Origin: an uncultured Flavihumibacter sp.
GTDB taxonomy: Bacteria > Bacteroidota > Bacteroidia > Chitinophagales > Chitinophagaceae
Assembly: GCA_902168105.1 (NCBI GenBank)
Contig: CABHOY010000020.1
Coordinates: 102,052 to 166,051 of the forward strand
Direction: 5' to 3'
DNA: 64,000 bases
Shown piece by piece: positions 1 to 8,143 of the stretch (position 1 is its first letter; the number at the start of each line of letters is the position of its first letter). The notes below the pieces were generated by a model. It was not told the DNA's origin. It did no database searches and saw nothing but the letters and a program-made list of their open reading frames with translations. Position numbers and translations under genes: made by a program.

Positions 1-668
1 GTATCGCAGGACAGTTCTATACGAGCCGGGCAGCCAATAACAGCCGTAAATTCCTGGGGGCTTATAACGCCGCTTTCCCTGATGAACATGTGTTTGACGA
101 CCGTCTTTATGCCGGGCTGGTAACTGCTATTGAAGCAGATACCCGTAACAATGTGATGTTACCGTCGAGGGGTCTTAACTGGCATACGGAGCTGACGGGT
201 ATGCAACAGACCAACAGGGAACATAAAAGATATGGCAAACTGACGTCCGACTTTAGCTTTTATGTTCCGTTGATCGGCGATTCCACATTGGTGATGGCCA
301 ATCGTATTGCGGCGGGCACCACCTTCGGTGATCCAGCTTATTTCCAGATGATGGCTATTGGTGGTACGCAGATCCTGCGCGGTTTCCATACCAACCGTTT
401 CATCGGGAAGACCGCCGTGTACCACAACTTTGAACTACGCCTGAAGTTATTTGATTTCACCTCATACCTGTTCCCGGGCAGCGTGGGCATGATCGGGTTT
501 AACGATCTTGGTCGCGTATGGTTGCCGGGACAATCGTCCAGCAGATGGCACGACGGTTATGGCGGCGGTATTTATATCATACCTGTAGAACTGTTCCTGA
601 TACAGGCAGCTGTCGGTATCTCGGAAGAGGGCGCATTGCCTTATATTACGGCCGGTTTCAGGTTCTGA
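1..668 (+). CDS. Omp85/BamA-TamA-type outer membrane protein, C-terminal part (5' end outside window)
   Basis: The frame is open from base 3, so this is the 3' end of a larger gene; an internal GTG at 90 is not a likely start. The visible 221 residues look like the last strands of a surface-antigen (D15/Omp85) beta-barrel: alternating aromatic strands, the family's strongly conserved turn motif LRGF (about residue 126 of the visible part) and a C-terminal phenylalanine in GFRF, the usual outer membrane insertion signal. The family inserts or translocates proteins at the outer membrane. In Bacteroidota such barrels are also fused to calcineurin-like phosphoesterase domains, and the missing upstream part would decide this. 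No paired gene is visible downstream. Confidence 0.8.
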   Translation, partial: IAGQFYTSRAANNSRKFLGAYNAAFPDEHVFDDRLYAGLVTAIEADTRNNVMLPSRGLNWHTELTGMQQTNREHKRYGKLTSDFSFYVPLIGDSTLVMANRIAAGTTFGDPAYFQMMAIGGTQILRGFHTNRFIGKTAVYHNFELRLKLFDFTSYLFPGSVGMIGFNDLGRVWLPGQSSSRWHDGYGGGIYIIPVELFLIQAAVGISEEGALPYITAGFRF

Positions 669-680
669 TATGGTGGCTTA

Positions 681-1475
681 TTATCCTGCCATCAGGATCT
701 TGCCGCTACCGGCATTTTTGACCCGCTCTATCACTCCGTCGGAGATCAGTGTACCCATTTCAATGCCGACGGACACTATCAGTGTTTCGTCCATAAGCAT
801 TTTATGGGGTATGTCCGGCTGGAGTGTAAATGTTTCTCCTTTGTAAACCTGTGCGGCTAATCTCCAGGGTGTAGTAACAGGCTGGGTGATCAGTAGTTGT
901 TTGCGCGCATCGGCATCACGATCCATTCCATATCCATCCTCAATAATAGCGGAGGTGAATACGAGCCTGTACATGGGAGATTGCCATGGTAACGACAGGT
1001 TAATGCCCGGCACCAGGTCGGGAAATTGCACGGTGGCACTAGCCGTATTTCTGTCTATTGAACAGAATACAGGGTGCTTTACCACATTGACAAAGGGATG
1101 CCTTTTGTTGAGACTAAATCCGTCCAGCAGGTGACGGTATTTCGAGAAATTAATCCTTCTTAATCCGAGGCGGCCGGTCTCATCCTGCTTCATAATGGTC
1201 CTGCACAGAGCATTTAGCGTAGGCGTAAAATTAAAATCGGCCAGATGCCGGATGTGAAGCATTGCCCAACGGATGTAGCAGGCTCCTTTTGCCGCATCAC
1301 CAAATTCGTCATTGTTGAGACGCGTTAATTCAAACTTTGGTGATTTCAGGATCTGCTTCCTGGTTGCACCGCCCTTTGTGCGTGCAATGGTCTTATCAGA
1401 ATCTTTTCGTTTGTAGAGGCTCATGTTACCGAAACTACCGGTAAGATCAAGCAACTTGTTGTTAAGAATGGCCAT
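681..1475 (-). CDS. Conserved hypothetical protein
   Basis: I do not recognise the family. The ORF could start further upstream (to 1592), but the N-terminus from the ATG at 1475 (MAILNNKLLDLTGSFGNMS) looks like a real cytosolic start and the extra 39 residues do not. The 264-residue product has a basic segment near residues 20-45 (RTKGGATRKQILKSP), no signal peptide and no membrane segment. It resembles soluble proteins seen in multiple copies in Chitinophagaceae, whose function is unknown to me. Its 3' end faces the barrel gene with a 12-bp gap. The upstream region carries an unusual 11-bp repeat cluster that may belong to its promoter. Confidence 0.6.
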   Translation of the reverse strand: MAILNNKLLDLTGSFGNMSLYKRKDSDKTIARTKGGATRKQILKSPKFELTRLNNDEFGDAAKGACYIRWAMLHIRHLADFNFTPTLNALCRTIMKQDETGRLGLRRINFSKYRHLLDGFSLNKRHPFVNVVKHPVFCSIDRNTASATVQFPDLVPGINLSLPWQSPMYRLVFTSAIIEDGYGMDRDADARKQLLITQPVTTPWRLAAQVYKGETFTLQPDIPHKMLMDETLIVSVGIEMGTLISDGVIERVKNAGSGKILMAG

Positions 1476-1600
1476 AATAAGGGAATTAACATTTATTAAG
1501 GTTAAAAAAGGATATGGATTCGATCTTAAGCCGGTGCTTAAAGGCTTAAAACGTACTACTAATTTAAGTAAATAAATGCGATAACTCATCAATAAACTTT

Positions 1601-1697
1601 ATATAAACCATATATAACCCGTATATAATCCATATCTCTTAAATATGGGTTATATACGGGTTATATATGGGTCATATATGGGTTATATATGGGTTAT
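1601..1697. repeat. Cluster of 11-bp repeats forming a long inverted repeat
   Basis: Five head-to-tail 11-bp units of the type ATATGGGTTAT fill 1643-1697. Three units in the opposite orientation fill 1601-1633. The two blocks meet around a 7-base spacer (1636-1642) and form a 35-bp inverted repeat (1601-1635 with 1643-1677) with 32 of 35 positions paired. The 11-bp period is close to one DNA helical turn. It lies in the 405-bp gap between a hypothetical gene and an acetyltransferase gene, both on the minus strand; the rest of that gap shows only a terminator. Confidence 0.85.
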
Positions 1698-1814
1698 CTC
1701 TGTCAGAGCGCTATAGTAGCACCTTTACAGAGACAGTATAAATACGGTGTTATGTAAATGATTAGGTATAGGGATATAATACATTGTGCTTTATGTCTAT
1801 GCTTCTCATGAAGG

Positions 1815-1860
1815 TAAAAAGAAATCCCGTAAACCAGGTTGACTGGTTTACGGGATTTTA
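1815..1860 (-). terminator. Rho-independent terminator of the acetyltransferase gene
   Basis: A perfect 16-bp stem (1822-1837 with 1843-1858) has a 5-base loop and is followed on the minus strand by a T-rich tract (TTTCTTTTT). It lies about 20 bp after the stop of the minus-strand gene at 1881-2453. Confidence 0.85.
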
Positions 1861-1880
1861 AACGTTTAGAGAGTTATCTT

Positions 1881-2453
1881 TTAAGCCTCACCATCTGAAC
1901 GCAGTAGTGAGAACATCAGCATATCGTAGTGTTTGTCATTCCAGTACATCCAATGCCGCAGAACGCCTTCCTGTTTGAACCCCATATTGTGCATTACCTG
2001 TATGGAGTTTTCATTGCCTTCCATTATTTCGGCTTCTATACGGTTGATGTCCAGCGCATGAAAACCGAAGCTGATAACAGCATAAAGGGCTTCCGTAATA
2101 ACCGCCTGGTTCCAGCAGTTATTTTGAAGGTCATAACCGATGTTGGCGCGGTGTTTTTTAGTGAAGTTGTTAAATCCTACCGTACCGATGATCTCATTGT
2201 TGTCGTTCAGCCGGATGCCCCACCTGATAGCGGCTTTCGATTCGAAGCGGCTACGGAAGTGGCTGACAATACGCTGGCAGTCATCCTCATCTTCGGGTGG
2301 CAGCAGGTTGTAATATTCACTCATGTGTTTATCACCGAAGATCTTCAGCAGATCGTTGGCATGTTGCTCGGTGATCTGGACAAGTTCCAGGTGCGGAGTG
2401 CGTATTGCGGGGAACTTATCAAATACAGATCTATGGTCAGTAAGCGTGGACAT
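1881..2453 (-). CDS. GNAT family N-acetyltransferase, RimJ/RimL type
   Basis: The 190-residue product has the layout of RimJ/RimL-like acetyltransferases, which transfer an acetyl group from acetyl-CoA to a protein N-terminus or small amine. Visible landmarks are an early TPHLELVQITEQHANDLL segment, a central strand (RWGIRLNDNNEIIGTVGFNNF), an A-like region around YDLQNNCWNQAVITEAL, and the late helix-turn NENSIQVMHNMGFKQEGVLR typical of the family. The substrate cannot be told. A strong terminator follows. The gene is divergent from a small lipoprotein gene. Confidence 0.85.
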   Translation of the reverse strand: MSTLTDHRSVFDKFPAIRTPHLELVQITEQHANDLLKIFGDKHMSEYYNLLPPEDEDDCQRIVSHFRSRFESKAAIRWGIRLNDNNEIIGTVGFNNFTKKHRANIGYDLQNNCWNQAVITEALYAVISFGFHALDINRIEAEIMEGNENSIQVMHNMGFKQEGVLRHWMYWNDKHYDMLMFSLLRSDGEA

Positions 2454-2537
2454 GATAATGGCTGTTTGGTGTAATGATGTATGCTCATAATGAATTTAAC
2501 GAAAAAAAAGGATAAATTGAAGATAGATCCCTGGCTT

Positions 2538-2858
2538 ATGAAAGCAATATTTTTATCCCTCTTATTATGTTCGTTATTCATGGCATCCTGTGCCGTTTTT
2601 AGAGCACAGACGTCTTATCCGCCCTTTACTGCCAGAGGCTGTCACCTGGATTCTATCAGGGTTCAGAGTGCAGGAATTTTTAATGAGATGATCCGGAAGA
2701 GCCGCGATCCGAGAGTTTTCATTACATCGGTTTATGAAAGAGATTCAGTGATAAGGGTAGAATGGATCCCTGAAAATGATACCAGGGCCGGAGGGGCTAT
2801 AATCGTCAATATTTCCAAAAAGAACTGTAACGTGATGGATATGGTTGTTTTTCAATAA
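2538..2858 (+). CDS. Small lipoprotein, unknown function
   Basis: A start at 2481 is possible, but the ATG at 2538 gives a textbook lipoprotein signal (MKAIFLSLLLCSLFMASC) with cysteine at residue 18 of the 106-residue product. The mature part is short, with two further cysteines, and no family is recognised. It should sit in the inner or outer membrane leaflet facing the periplasm. The last 7 bases overlap the 3' end of the convergent DUF92 gene. Confidence 0.65.
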   Translation: MKAIFLSLLLCSLFMASCAVFRAQTSYPPFTARGCHLDSIRVQSAGIFNEMIRKSRDPRVFITSVYERDSVIRVEWIPENDTRAGGAIIVNISKKNCNVMDMVVFQ

Positions 2859-3592
2859 GCAATAGTTGATGCCTGTACAATGGCATAACCTATCCCCGCG
2901 AAAATAGCGCCGCTCAATGTATTGAGGAAGTTCACCGTGTCATTCCCGATCTGCTGATCGCGTTCCAATGTTGCACCGAGAATGGAGTCAACAAGATTAC
3001 CCAGTACACCCGCACATAAAACGGCAACAGCCATTTTACTAAAACCAGCAGATAATAGTGCCACCAGTCCTGCGCCGGCAGCGCCTATTAGCGTGCCTTG
3101 CAGGCTCACCACACCATCCAGGCCCTTCGCATCTTTCCTGAAGGTCCTAACGTTGTAGAAACTGCGGCCATATACCATACCCAGTTCCGAGGAGAGTGTA
3201 TCTGCAAGAGCGGATGCCAGACTGCCGGCTACCATCAGTACGTACAGGTCTTCATGTATACGGTCAAAAAATGCGATGAATGATATGATACCTGCTACCC
3301 CGCCATTCGCAAAGACCTGGCCGGCCTTTCTTCTTTCGGGATGTACACCCTCAGGTGTTATTTTAGCTTTCAGATCTTTCCGGTGAGAGGTGGCCCATAC
3401 GCCGAGCGCAAAAAAGAGAATGAGGGAAAAGAGGCCGATATAGCCAGATCCCATTGCTACGATAAAACCGATCATGCCTGCCAATAGCGCTGCGGGAACG
3501 GTCAATTTTTTGGTCCTGACACAGATGTACATAATAATGCCGAGTATCAGCAGGATAAGTAACTGGAAGCCGCCTGTAGGGAGTTTTACCAT
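2852..3592 (-). CDS. DUF92 family integral membrane protein
   Basis: The 246-residue protein is strongly hydrophobic with about six membrane segments (residues 8-25, 32-50, 53-68, 95-115 and others). It shows features of DUF92, a family that includes plant VTE6 (phytyl-phosphate kinase) and TMEM19: a glycine-rich membrane core, SLASALADTLSSELGMVYG near residue 125 and a conserved ending near LGNLVDSILGATLE. The bacterial substrate is not known; a polyprenyl-phosphate kinase or transferase role is inference. The start ATG follows a 330-bp non-coding gap. Confidence 0.85.
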   Translation of the reverse strand: MVKLPTGGFQLLILLILGIIMYICVRTKKLTVPAALLAGMIGFIVAMGSGYIGLFSLILFFALGVWATSHRKDLKAKITPEGVHPERRKAGQVFANGGVAGIISFIAFFDRIHEDLYVLMVAGSLASALADTLSSELGMVYGRSFYNVRTFRKDAKGLDGVVSLQGTLIGAAGAGLVALLSAGFSKMAVAVLCAGVLGNLVDSILGATLERDQQIGNDTVNFLNTLSGAIFAGIGYAIVQASTIAY

Positions 3593-3954
3593 AGGGATGT
3601 AAAACTAATTAAATATTTGAGTAAATATATGCTGTAAGGCAGGCCGTAACGTTTATATAATTTTTTATCTCTCCTGTTTTTTCGTGAACTTTGTCAGTGT
3701 ATTTAACTAGCTGGTTTGGAATCGATTACATGGTGCTCATTACAGCATGACAACCAATTTTAGCTATTCTGACTTATTGTAGTATCATCAGGATCTCCCC
3801 CAAAACTCACTCCAATGGAATACTCAGCACTTTGAGTAAGCACCTCATGCAGGTGGAAAGCCACACTGGAAATATGAATAATAGTTCCCGCCAGGGGAAT
3901 ACAAATGCATTTCTATAGCCTGGATTGTCTCACGTATGCTTAAAGAACAAAACA
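3593..3954. other. Intergenic region, divergent promoters expected
   Basis: This 362-bp AT-rich gap separates the divergent DUF92 gene and the large secreted protein gene, so both promoters should lie here. I see no convincing -33/-7 pair, hairpin or small ORF. Confidence 0.4.
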
Positions 3955-6900
3955 ATGAGACCAAATCTAAACGGGCAGTACTTATCTCCAGGTAATCCCA
4001 TCTATACAGATAAAGCACAACCCAATCATTTCTCTGATCTTCTGATTAAAAGCATCTGGATCATACTTTTTCTGATGTTATTACTGATACCGGTAAGAGT
4101 ACTGGCTCAAACCACTAAAACTTTTACGGTCAATATGACCGGCGATGAAAGTGATCCTAATGCAGCCGAGTTGGGCGATGACGGAAGGTGTGACGTAGAT
4201 CCTAATACTCCCGGCGATCAATGTACATTCCGGGCAGCTGTACAGAACCAGAACGGGAATCGTCACCTGGGACAGAACAGGATCACATTTGACATACCGA
4301 ACGCGCCCGGCACAGGTAGTATCGTCATTAAAATCGGAAGTACCGGATTAGGGCCTTTACCGCCTGTTTTAGGCGCTGTATTCATCACTGCTGTAAATAG
4401 TGACAGCCGCCGTATTGAACTGGACGGAAGCATGGCCGGAGGCGGCGCTATGGGCCTTCGGTTACTTGGTGGCAATTGTGATATCTCCTTTTTTGTGATC
4501 AATAGTTTTTCTTCTCACGGTATTTTCATTTCAGGTACGCCACCTCCGGGGGAAGGAGGTCATCGTATAACGAACAATTATATCGGCACAGATCATACGG
4601 GTACTACTGCCAAAGGTAATGGCGGAGACGGGATCTTTATTGATAATACGCCTGGCTGTGTTATAGGAGGGACGGGAGTATTAAGAAATATCATCTCAGG
4701 AAATGAAGGCAGAGGTATCAATATCCAGGGACTTGATCCCTCTCAGTTTGGGACCAATGGTGCGGTGAATAACCTGGCAACAGGAAATCTCATAGGGTTG
4801 GATATATCGGGCGAAAATGCATTGCCGAATAAACTGGATGCTGTTGTATTGAATAATGCGCCCAATAATATCATCGGGGGTACGAATCCTGATCAGGGGA
4901 ATAAAATGGCAGGTAATACTTCCAGTAATGGTATAACCGTTACCGGTAGTTTGACGGAAGGGATTAAAATATTAGGCAATACTATCGGTGAAAATAAGAC
5001 CGGAGCCAAATTCGCTATTGGTATTGCCGCCAGTGCGAAGCCTATCACTATTGAAGGGAATTATATTACAGAGATTGTTGGCGTGGGCATAGACCTGTTT
5101 GTAAATGCAGATGGTAGCTATAACATCCGTAAGAACAGTTTTCAGGGTAATATGAAGATTGGTAGTAAACTGCGGTTTGCAGAAGGGAAGAACATCCAGA
5201 TGATGTATGAAAATAATTTTCACACAGGTAATGATATGTCGCTGGATGTTGTGGAATCTTTCAGTGGAAAGATTGACTGGATCTTTGCCGGAGATACGAT
5301 GAAGCTGGGACAGGTAGGCGCCAACTTTGTATTTCATGCCACGGGTAACAAAGACTTTACGAATGGGATATATGAAGGCCATGCTGATGTAGGATTCAAT
5401 TACGTAGCTGATCTTAGCAGTGCTTTGCAGATGGCGCTTCGGGTACGTGGCGATGTTTATACAGATAACAAAGGCGGTGGAAGGAACGGGAGAGTAGTGC
5501 TCAAAGCCGGAACAGAGTTCAGTTACGCTATTATCAGTTCTTCAGGTATCAATAATGGGAAGGACGGCGACAGGCTTGATGTATTCGCGGATGCGAATGC
5601 CGTCGCTACGTTCACTGCTACGGAAAACAGGTTTGCGCTGAATGGCGGTGCTGGTTTGCGGTGGATCAATGATGGCAGAAACCTTGTTACTGTCCGCGCT
5701 TTCATTGAAAAAGATATTTTCGATGATAATGTGCTGGGCGGACTTGAAGTGACCAGCTTTCTGACGGATAAAAGCATTCTCGGTAATACAGTCACCAATA
5801 ATGGAGGTCCGGGCATCTTAATAAACGGTACTACGATCGCTAATATTGAGGGCAATACTATTTCAGGTAATGGTACCGGTATACAGGTAAACGACGCTGC
5901 AAAAGCCAGTATTATCAACAATATTATTAATGATAATGGAAAGGGCGTCGCCTTTGGTGGAACAGGTACCGGTAGTCCGCTTGTAGCGAATGCGATCTTC
6001 AATAATGATGGTCCGGGACTAGACCTCGGTAATGATGGTATTACGCCAAACGATGTAGGTGATGGAGATACCGGCCCTAATAATTTACAGAACTTCCCTG
6101 TGCTGACTGGAGTCAGCAGTACAAATGGGAATCTTAATATACAAGGTACTTTGAACAGTACGCCCAATACAACGTTCAGACTGGATTTCTTTTCGAATGA
6201 TGCATGTAATTTGTCAGGACATGGCGAAGGGCAAACATTCCTCGATTCCTTTAAAGTTACGACAGATGCAGGTGGTAACGCTGCATTCAATGCGCTATTA
6301 TCAGGTATAACCCTACCTGCGGGTGCAGTTATCACAAGTACGGCAACTGATCCCAGTAATAATACCAGTGAGTTCAGTGCATGTTTGTTGACCGGAAACG
6401 TTGTAAGCGCTGATCTCGAATTGACAAAGAAGGCTGATAAAACGCAGTATGTTGTTGGCGATGAGATTGTGTACACAATTCAATTAACTAATAAAGGGCC
6501 TGATAACGCTACAGGTATTACTGTCACTGACATGCTGCCTGCAGGGATCACTTTCATACAGGCCACAGCAACGACAGGTACTTATAGCAATGCTGCAGGT
6601 AAATGGATGGTCGCAGTATTGAATAGCGGCCAACAGGCTACGCTGACTATCACAGGTACAGTTGCTGCAGCCGGTGCTATTACTAATACTGCTGAAGTTA
6701 CGTTGGTGAATGAGGCTGATCCGGATTCATCTCCGGGTAACGGTGTTGTTACGGAAGATGACCAGAGTAGTATAACCGTACAGGTTAGTCAGCAGACAGA
6801 TGTAGCGCAGCAATACAGATTGCTCATGCAGCAAATTACAGCGTTGGTGAATAATGGAAGACTGACTGTCAGGGAAGGAAGGATACTGAATGGTGTGATA

Positions 6901-7416
6901 GAAATATCCAGGAGATTGGAGGTGAGAGGGCAAATACGGCCAGCCATCGCGGTGCTTCGGGTATTCAATATATTGGTAAGAAGTGCGACGCAGCGAACCA
7001 AACTCACAGATGCTGACAGACATGCGTTGATACTTTCTGCACAGAAGATCATTGACCAGTTGAGGGCGATGCCGGCCCGTCAATCATCCGCAGCACCGGA
7101 AATGGACGATAGACAACTGGACAGTATAGAAAATAATGCCCGCAGAGAACTAATGGGATTAGGATCTGTTAGAACTTATCCGAACCCGTTCAGTGATTAT
7201 GCAATCATCTCATTTGATGTGACGGAAGAAAGCAGGGTACAGTTGAGCATATATGAGGCAAATGGCCGTATGGTGGTATGTTTGTTCGATAAAGTAACGC
7301 AGCCTGGTTTGCAGACTATTATATGGCAGGCATCCCACATGCCGGCAGGTGTATATGTATTGCAATTGAGAGTAAAGGACCAGATAATGACATATAAACT
7401 GGTCCATGTGAAATAG
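3955..7416 (+). CDS. Large T9SS-secreted beta-helix protein with CSLREA-like, DUF11 and sorting domains
   Basis: The ORF extends to a TTG at 3925, but the ATG at 3955 is preferred. The product is about 1153 residues. In order: a signal peptide/membrane segment (about residues 35-52, ending VRVLAQ), a CSLREA-like start (cysteine-bearing DGRCDVDP...CTFRAA), a long right-handed parallel beta-helix with many N-x-I-x-G-N repeats (about 120-760), a DUF11 domain (LELTKKADKTQYVVGDEI, about 825-930), a helical linker, and a C-terminal type 9 secretion sorting domain (YPNPFSDYAIISF to the end). It is expected to cross the outer membrane through T9SS and be anchored or released. Ligand and role are unknown; adhesion or polysaccharide binding are guesses from the fold. 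Confidence 0.85.
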   Translation: MRPNLNGQYLSPGNPIYTDKAQPNHFSDLLIKSIWIILFLMLLLIPVRVLAQTTKTFTVNMTGDESDPNAAELGDDGRCDVDPNTPGDQCTFRAAVQNQNGNRHLGQNRITFDIPNAPGTGSIVIKIGSTGLGPLPPVLGAVFITAVNSDSRRIELDGSMAGGGAMGLRLLGGNCDISFFVINSFSSHGIFISGTPPPGEGGHRITNNYIGTDHTGTTAKGNGGDGIFIDNTPGCVIGGTGVLRNIISGNEGRGINIQGLDPSQFGTNGAVNNLATGNLIGLDISGENALPNKLDAVVLNNAPNNIIGGTNPDQGNKMAGNTSSNGITVTGSLTEGIKILGNTIGENKTGAKFAIGIAASAKPITIEGNYITEIVGVGIDLFVNADGSYNIRKNSFQGNMKIGSKLRFAEGKNIQMMYENNFHTGNDMSLDVVESFSGKIDWIFAGDTMKLGQVGANFVFHATGNKDFTNGIYEGHADVGFNYVADLSSALQMALRVRGDVYTDNKGGGRNGRVVLKAGTEFSYAIISSSGINNGKDGDRLDVFADANAVATFTATENRFALNGGAGLRWINDGRNLVTVRAFIEKDIFDDNVLGGLEVTSFLTDKSILGNTVTNNGGPGILINGTTIANIEGNTISGNGTGIQVNDAAKASIINNIINDNGKGVAFGGTGTGSPLVANAIFNNDGPGLDLGNDGITPNDVGDGDTGPNNLQNFPVLTGVSSTNGNLNIQGTLNSTPNTTFRLDFFSNDACNLSGHGEGQTFLDSFKVTTDAGGNAAFNALLSGITLPAGAVITSTATDPSNNTSEFSACLLTGNVVSADLELTKKADKTQYVVGDEIVYTIQLTNKGPDNATGITVTDMLPAGITFIQATATTGTYSNAAGKWMVAVLNSGQQATLTITGTVAAAGAITNTAEVTLVNEADPDSSPGNGVVTEDDQSSITVQVSQQTDVAQQYRLLMQQITALVNNGRLTVREGRILNGVIEISRRLEVRGQIRPAIAVLRVFNILVRSATQRTKLTDADRHALILSAQKIIDQLRAMPARQSSAAPEMDDRQLDSIENNARRELMGLGSVRTYPNPFSDYAIISFDVTEESRVQLSIYEANGRMVVCLFDKVTQPGLQTIIWQASHMPAGVYVLQLRVKDQIMTYKLVHVK

Positions 7417-7538
7417 GCGGGTATAGCGACTGTCCAAATAGACCTATCAGAATGTCTAATCAGTACACCCCGAGTTGCGAAAGCAGGTGGTAAATTTGTA
7501 TTGTAAATAACCCTTTATAAAAGTATAAAAAATACGCC

Positions 7539-8006
7539 ATGAAAAATCAGGATTTCACAACTACGATCTTTGTTGAGCAAACGCCACAGATAGCTTTTGA
7601 CGCTATTAATAATCCCCGTGGATGGTGGTCGGAAGAGATAACAGGAAGCACAGATAAACTCAACAGTGAGTTTGCTTATCATTTCAAAGACGTTCACCGT
7701 TGCAGCATGAGGATCACCGAGCTTATTCCTGGTCAGAAAGTGGTTTGGCTGGTGTTGGACAACTATTTCAATTTTACGGAAGATCAAAGTGAATGGAAAG
7801 GCACCAAATGCATCTTTGAGATTGCTGCAAAAGATGGTAAGACTGAGATTAAGTTCACGCATGAAGGGCTGGTACCTGAACATGAATGTTTTAAGATCTG
7901 CCATGACGCATGGACAGGTTATATCCAAAACAGTTTAAAGAGCCTTATTGAGACAGGGAAAGGAGCGCCTAATCCGAAGGAGGAGGAGACCCTGACACAG
8001 CACTGA
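7539..8006 (+). CDS. SRPBCC/AHSA1-like domain protein
   Basis: The 155-residue cytosolic protein matches the START/SRPBCC helix-grip fold of AHSA1-like proteins: FTTTIFVEQTPQIAFDAINNPRGWWSE at the start, a middle strand RITELIPGQKVVWLVLD, the strand TEIKFTHEGLVPEHEC and a closing long helix (WTGYIQNSLKSLIETG). Members bind hydrophobic ligands or Hsp90-like partners; no partner is suggested here. It stands alone between two unrelated genes. A TAAATTTG box at 7491 could be its -7 promoter element, but no -33 partner is visible. Confidence 0.85.
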   Translation: MKNQDFTTTIFVEQTPQIAFDAINNPRGWWSEEITGSTDKLNSEFAYHFKDVHRCSMRITELIPGQKVVWLVLDNYFNFTEDQSEWKGTKCIFEIAAKDGKTEIKFTHEGLVPEHECFKICHDAWTGYIQNSLKSLIETGKGAPNPKEEETLTQH

Positions 8007-8143
8007 TGCAAGTGTTCGTAAACGAACGCCGGTTATATTATAACTGGACATATTGTATGTTTTTTTATGCATAGTTGAGTGTTGGTTTGATAATTATAAA
8101 CCGGCATATTATTTTCGAACCAACATCAACAAATGCACATACC

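Noticed and set aside
1601..1697. Repeat cluster as a CRISPR array.
   Set aside because: Units are only 11 bp, adjacent without spacers, and no cas genes are present.
5523..6476. Long minus-strand open frame of 317 codons inside the T9SS protein gene.
   Set aside because: Its composition (Ser/Pro/Leu-rich) is that of an antisense shadow of a repeat-rich gene; the plus-strand gene has clear domains over this stretch.
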